Notes under the pieces: generated by a model
Databases searched by the model: none
What the model was told of the DNA's origin: nothing
Seen by the model: the letters and a program-made list of their open reading frames with translations, nothing else
Part shown: one piece after another, positions 5,325 to 5,876 of the stretch
Layout: each line of letters opens with the position of its first letter
Numbering within the stretch: position 1 is the first letter of the stretch
Program-made: the position numbers and the translations under genes
Origin: an uncultured Campylobacter sp.
GTDB taxonomy: Bacteria > Campylobacterota > Campylobacteria > Campylobacterales > Campylobacteraceae
Direction of reading: 5' to 3'
Assembly (NCBI GenBank): GCA_900772495.1
Contig: CAAHEJ010000075.1
Span: 1-5,876, forward strand
Length of the DNA stretch: 5,876 nucleotides

Positions 5325-5358
5325 TGCGCCATTGTAGCGAAATTTAAACAATGGCGCA
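5325..5358. promoter_or_regulatory. 10-bp perfect dyad overlapping the rbfA promoter (operator candidate)
   Basis: Bases 5325-5334 (tgcgccattg) and 5349-5358 (caatggcgca) are exact reverse complements separated by 14 bases. One arm covers the first four bases of the -10 window and the start region, while the other lies about 13 bases further upstream, so a dimeric regulator binding here would cover the promoter. The alternative is a stem-loop: on the plus strand the right arm is followed by agttttt (5359-5365), which is terminator-like, although no plus-strand gene leads into it. Confidence 0.5.
5331..5336 (-). promoter_or_regulatory. rbfA: Candidate -10 box for the rbfA-rimP-ribD transcript
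   Basis: On the minus strand this reads TACAAT preceded by CGC, and the nine bases cgctacaat are identical to the element before phzF. The DNA just upstream is AT-rich (tgtttaaattt), as in Campylobacter promoters without a -35. Transcription would begin near 5324, giving a leader of about 11 to 14 bases holding the aagg ribosome site (5321-5318). Confidence 0.55.
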
Positions 5359-5417
5359 AGTTTTTGATATTGAGCAAATTCAGTAAAGCCCTTGCGCTTA
5401 TCCACAAAGGCTTTGCA

Positions 5418-5454
5418 TTGCAAATTTACTAAGCACTTAATTTGCAAATTTACT
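5418..5454. repeat. 13-bp direct repeat between the TolC-type gene and rbfA
   Basis: The 13 bases ttgcaaatttact occur at 5418-5430 and again at 5442-5454, start to start 24 bases. They lie in the 179-base gap downstream of the efflux gene and upstream of rbfA. Nearby, 5385-5393 (aaagccctt) can pair with 5406-5414 (aaaggcttt) with one mismatch, making a modest stem-loop; on the minus strand it is followed by actgaatttg, not a clean T-run, so it is a weak candidate for the efflux-gene terminator. Confidence 0.4.
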
Positions 5455-5492
5455 CTAAACGCTCGTTGCCACCTCACACTCCAAATGCGCTT

Positions 5493-5876
5493 TTAGTCCC
5501 TGAATTTCATATCAAGGCTTCTTGCCTCTTGCTTTATGTTTAGCTCTATGTCGTCTTTGGCGTTAAAGCCGCCGCCAAAGGCTTTGATGATATCCACTAC
5601 TGAGCTAAGCAAGTTATACACGGAGTTTTCGTAGTTTAGCTTAGCGTTAAGGTAGCTTTGACGGGCATTTAGCAAGTCAGTCAGTGAGCTTGAACCATTG
5701 TTGTAGCGAATTTGAGCGAGATTGTAAATTTTTTCTTGACTATCAAGCAAATCCGCATAGTTTTTTTCATTCATAAAGGCGCTTTCTCTTTGCACTAGCG
5801 CGGTTCGCACCTCGCCAAATGCCGTTTTCAGCACGCTTTCATAGTTTAGATACGCCTCATCTTTCGCAAGTTTGGC
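5493..5876 (-). CDS. C-terminal part of a TolC-family outer-membrane efflux protein (5' end outside the window)
   Basis: The frame is open from the right edge of the window (A-K-L-A-K-D-E-A...) and stops at 5495-5493, giving the last 127 residues. It is the closing helical repeat of a TolC/OprM-type outer-membrane channel. The sequence is nearly all helix. It has the family segment Y-N-N-G-S-S-S-L-T-D-L-L-N-A-R-Q-S-Y-L-N-A-K-L-N-Y (typical of x-x-G-x-x-x-x-x-x-x-L-x-A-x-x), then a helix ending in I-K-A-F-G-G-G-F, the usual close of the barrel-and-tunnel unit in RND-pump partners. These trimers link inner-membrane pumps and adaptor proteins to the cell surface and export drugs, bile salts or metals. 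A GTG at 5834 is internal, not the start. About 42 residues of tail follow the G-G-G-F, ending in charged residues. Pump and adaptor genes, if linked, would lie beyond the right edge. Confidence 0.85.
   Translation of the reverse strand, partial: AKLAKDEAYLNYESVLKTAFGEVRTALVQRESAFMNEKNYADLLDSQEKIYNLAQIRYNNGSSSLTDLLNARQSYLNAKLNYENSVYNLLSSVVDIIKAFGGGFNAKDDIELNIKQEARSLDMKFRD

Noticed and set aside
5832..5834. GTG as a start codon for the TolC-type gene
   Set aside because: The frame stays open to the window edge with helix-like sequence typical of the family upstream, so the GTG is an internal valine codon and the gene is cut by the window.

Overview
The window looks like chromosomal DNA of an epsilonproteobacterium (Campylobacterota), most likely Campylobacter or a close relative. 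The case rests on three things: AT-rich intergenic DNA with extended TATAAT-like -10 boxes and no clear -35; protein sequences that read like Campylobacter housekeeping genes (rbfA, rimP, ribD, a short ComEA-like helix-hairpin-helix protein); and a small two-membrane-segment protein directly after ribD, an arrangement I recall from C. jejuni (ribD/Cj1623). Genus and species are inferred from memory, not from a search.

Layout. The + strand opens with the last 23 codons of a helix-hairpin-helix DNA-binding protein, followed by a strong terminator (135-169). About 480 bases without a convincing gene follow. They hold several dyads and an imperfect inverted-repeat element of about 160 bp (301-461), beside a widespread REP-like motif (285-320). 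A HIT-family hydrolase (551-922, minus) is divergent from a PhzF-family isomerase (1162-2070, plus), with promoters for both in the 239-base gap. A TerC-family metal exporter (2193-2933, plus) comes next. It runs head-on, with only two bases between stop codons, into a minus-strand block. Read 5' to 3' on that strand the block is: 3' end of a TolC-type outer-membrane efflux gene (5876-5493), rbfA (5313-4948), rimP (4900-4427), ribD (4397-3414) and a two-TM protein of unknown function (3433-2936).

How the genes work together. rbfA and rimP both serve 30S ribosome maturation. ribD makes the flavin precursor, and it is probably co-transcribed with rimP (29-base gap) and translationally coupled to the two-TM gene (20-base overlap, strong ribosome site inside ribD). 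rbfA seems to have its own promoter, overlapped by a perfect 10-bp dyad. The usual partner infB is not directly upstream; an efflux gene is. The plus-strand genes (phzF, terC) and the HIT gene look like independent single-gene units.

Main points of interest are the structured inverted-repeat element near the left end, an apparent active-site Asp-to-Tyr replacement in PhzF, the dyad on the rbfA promoter, and a 33-codon ORF overlapping the phzF stop. I found no clear new multi-gene system.
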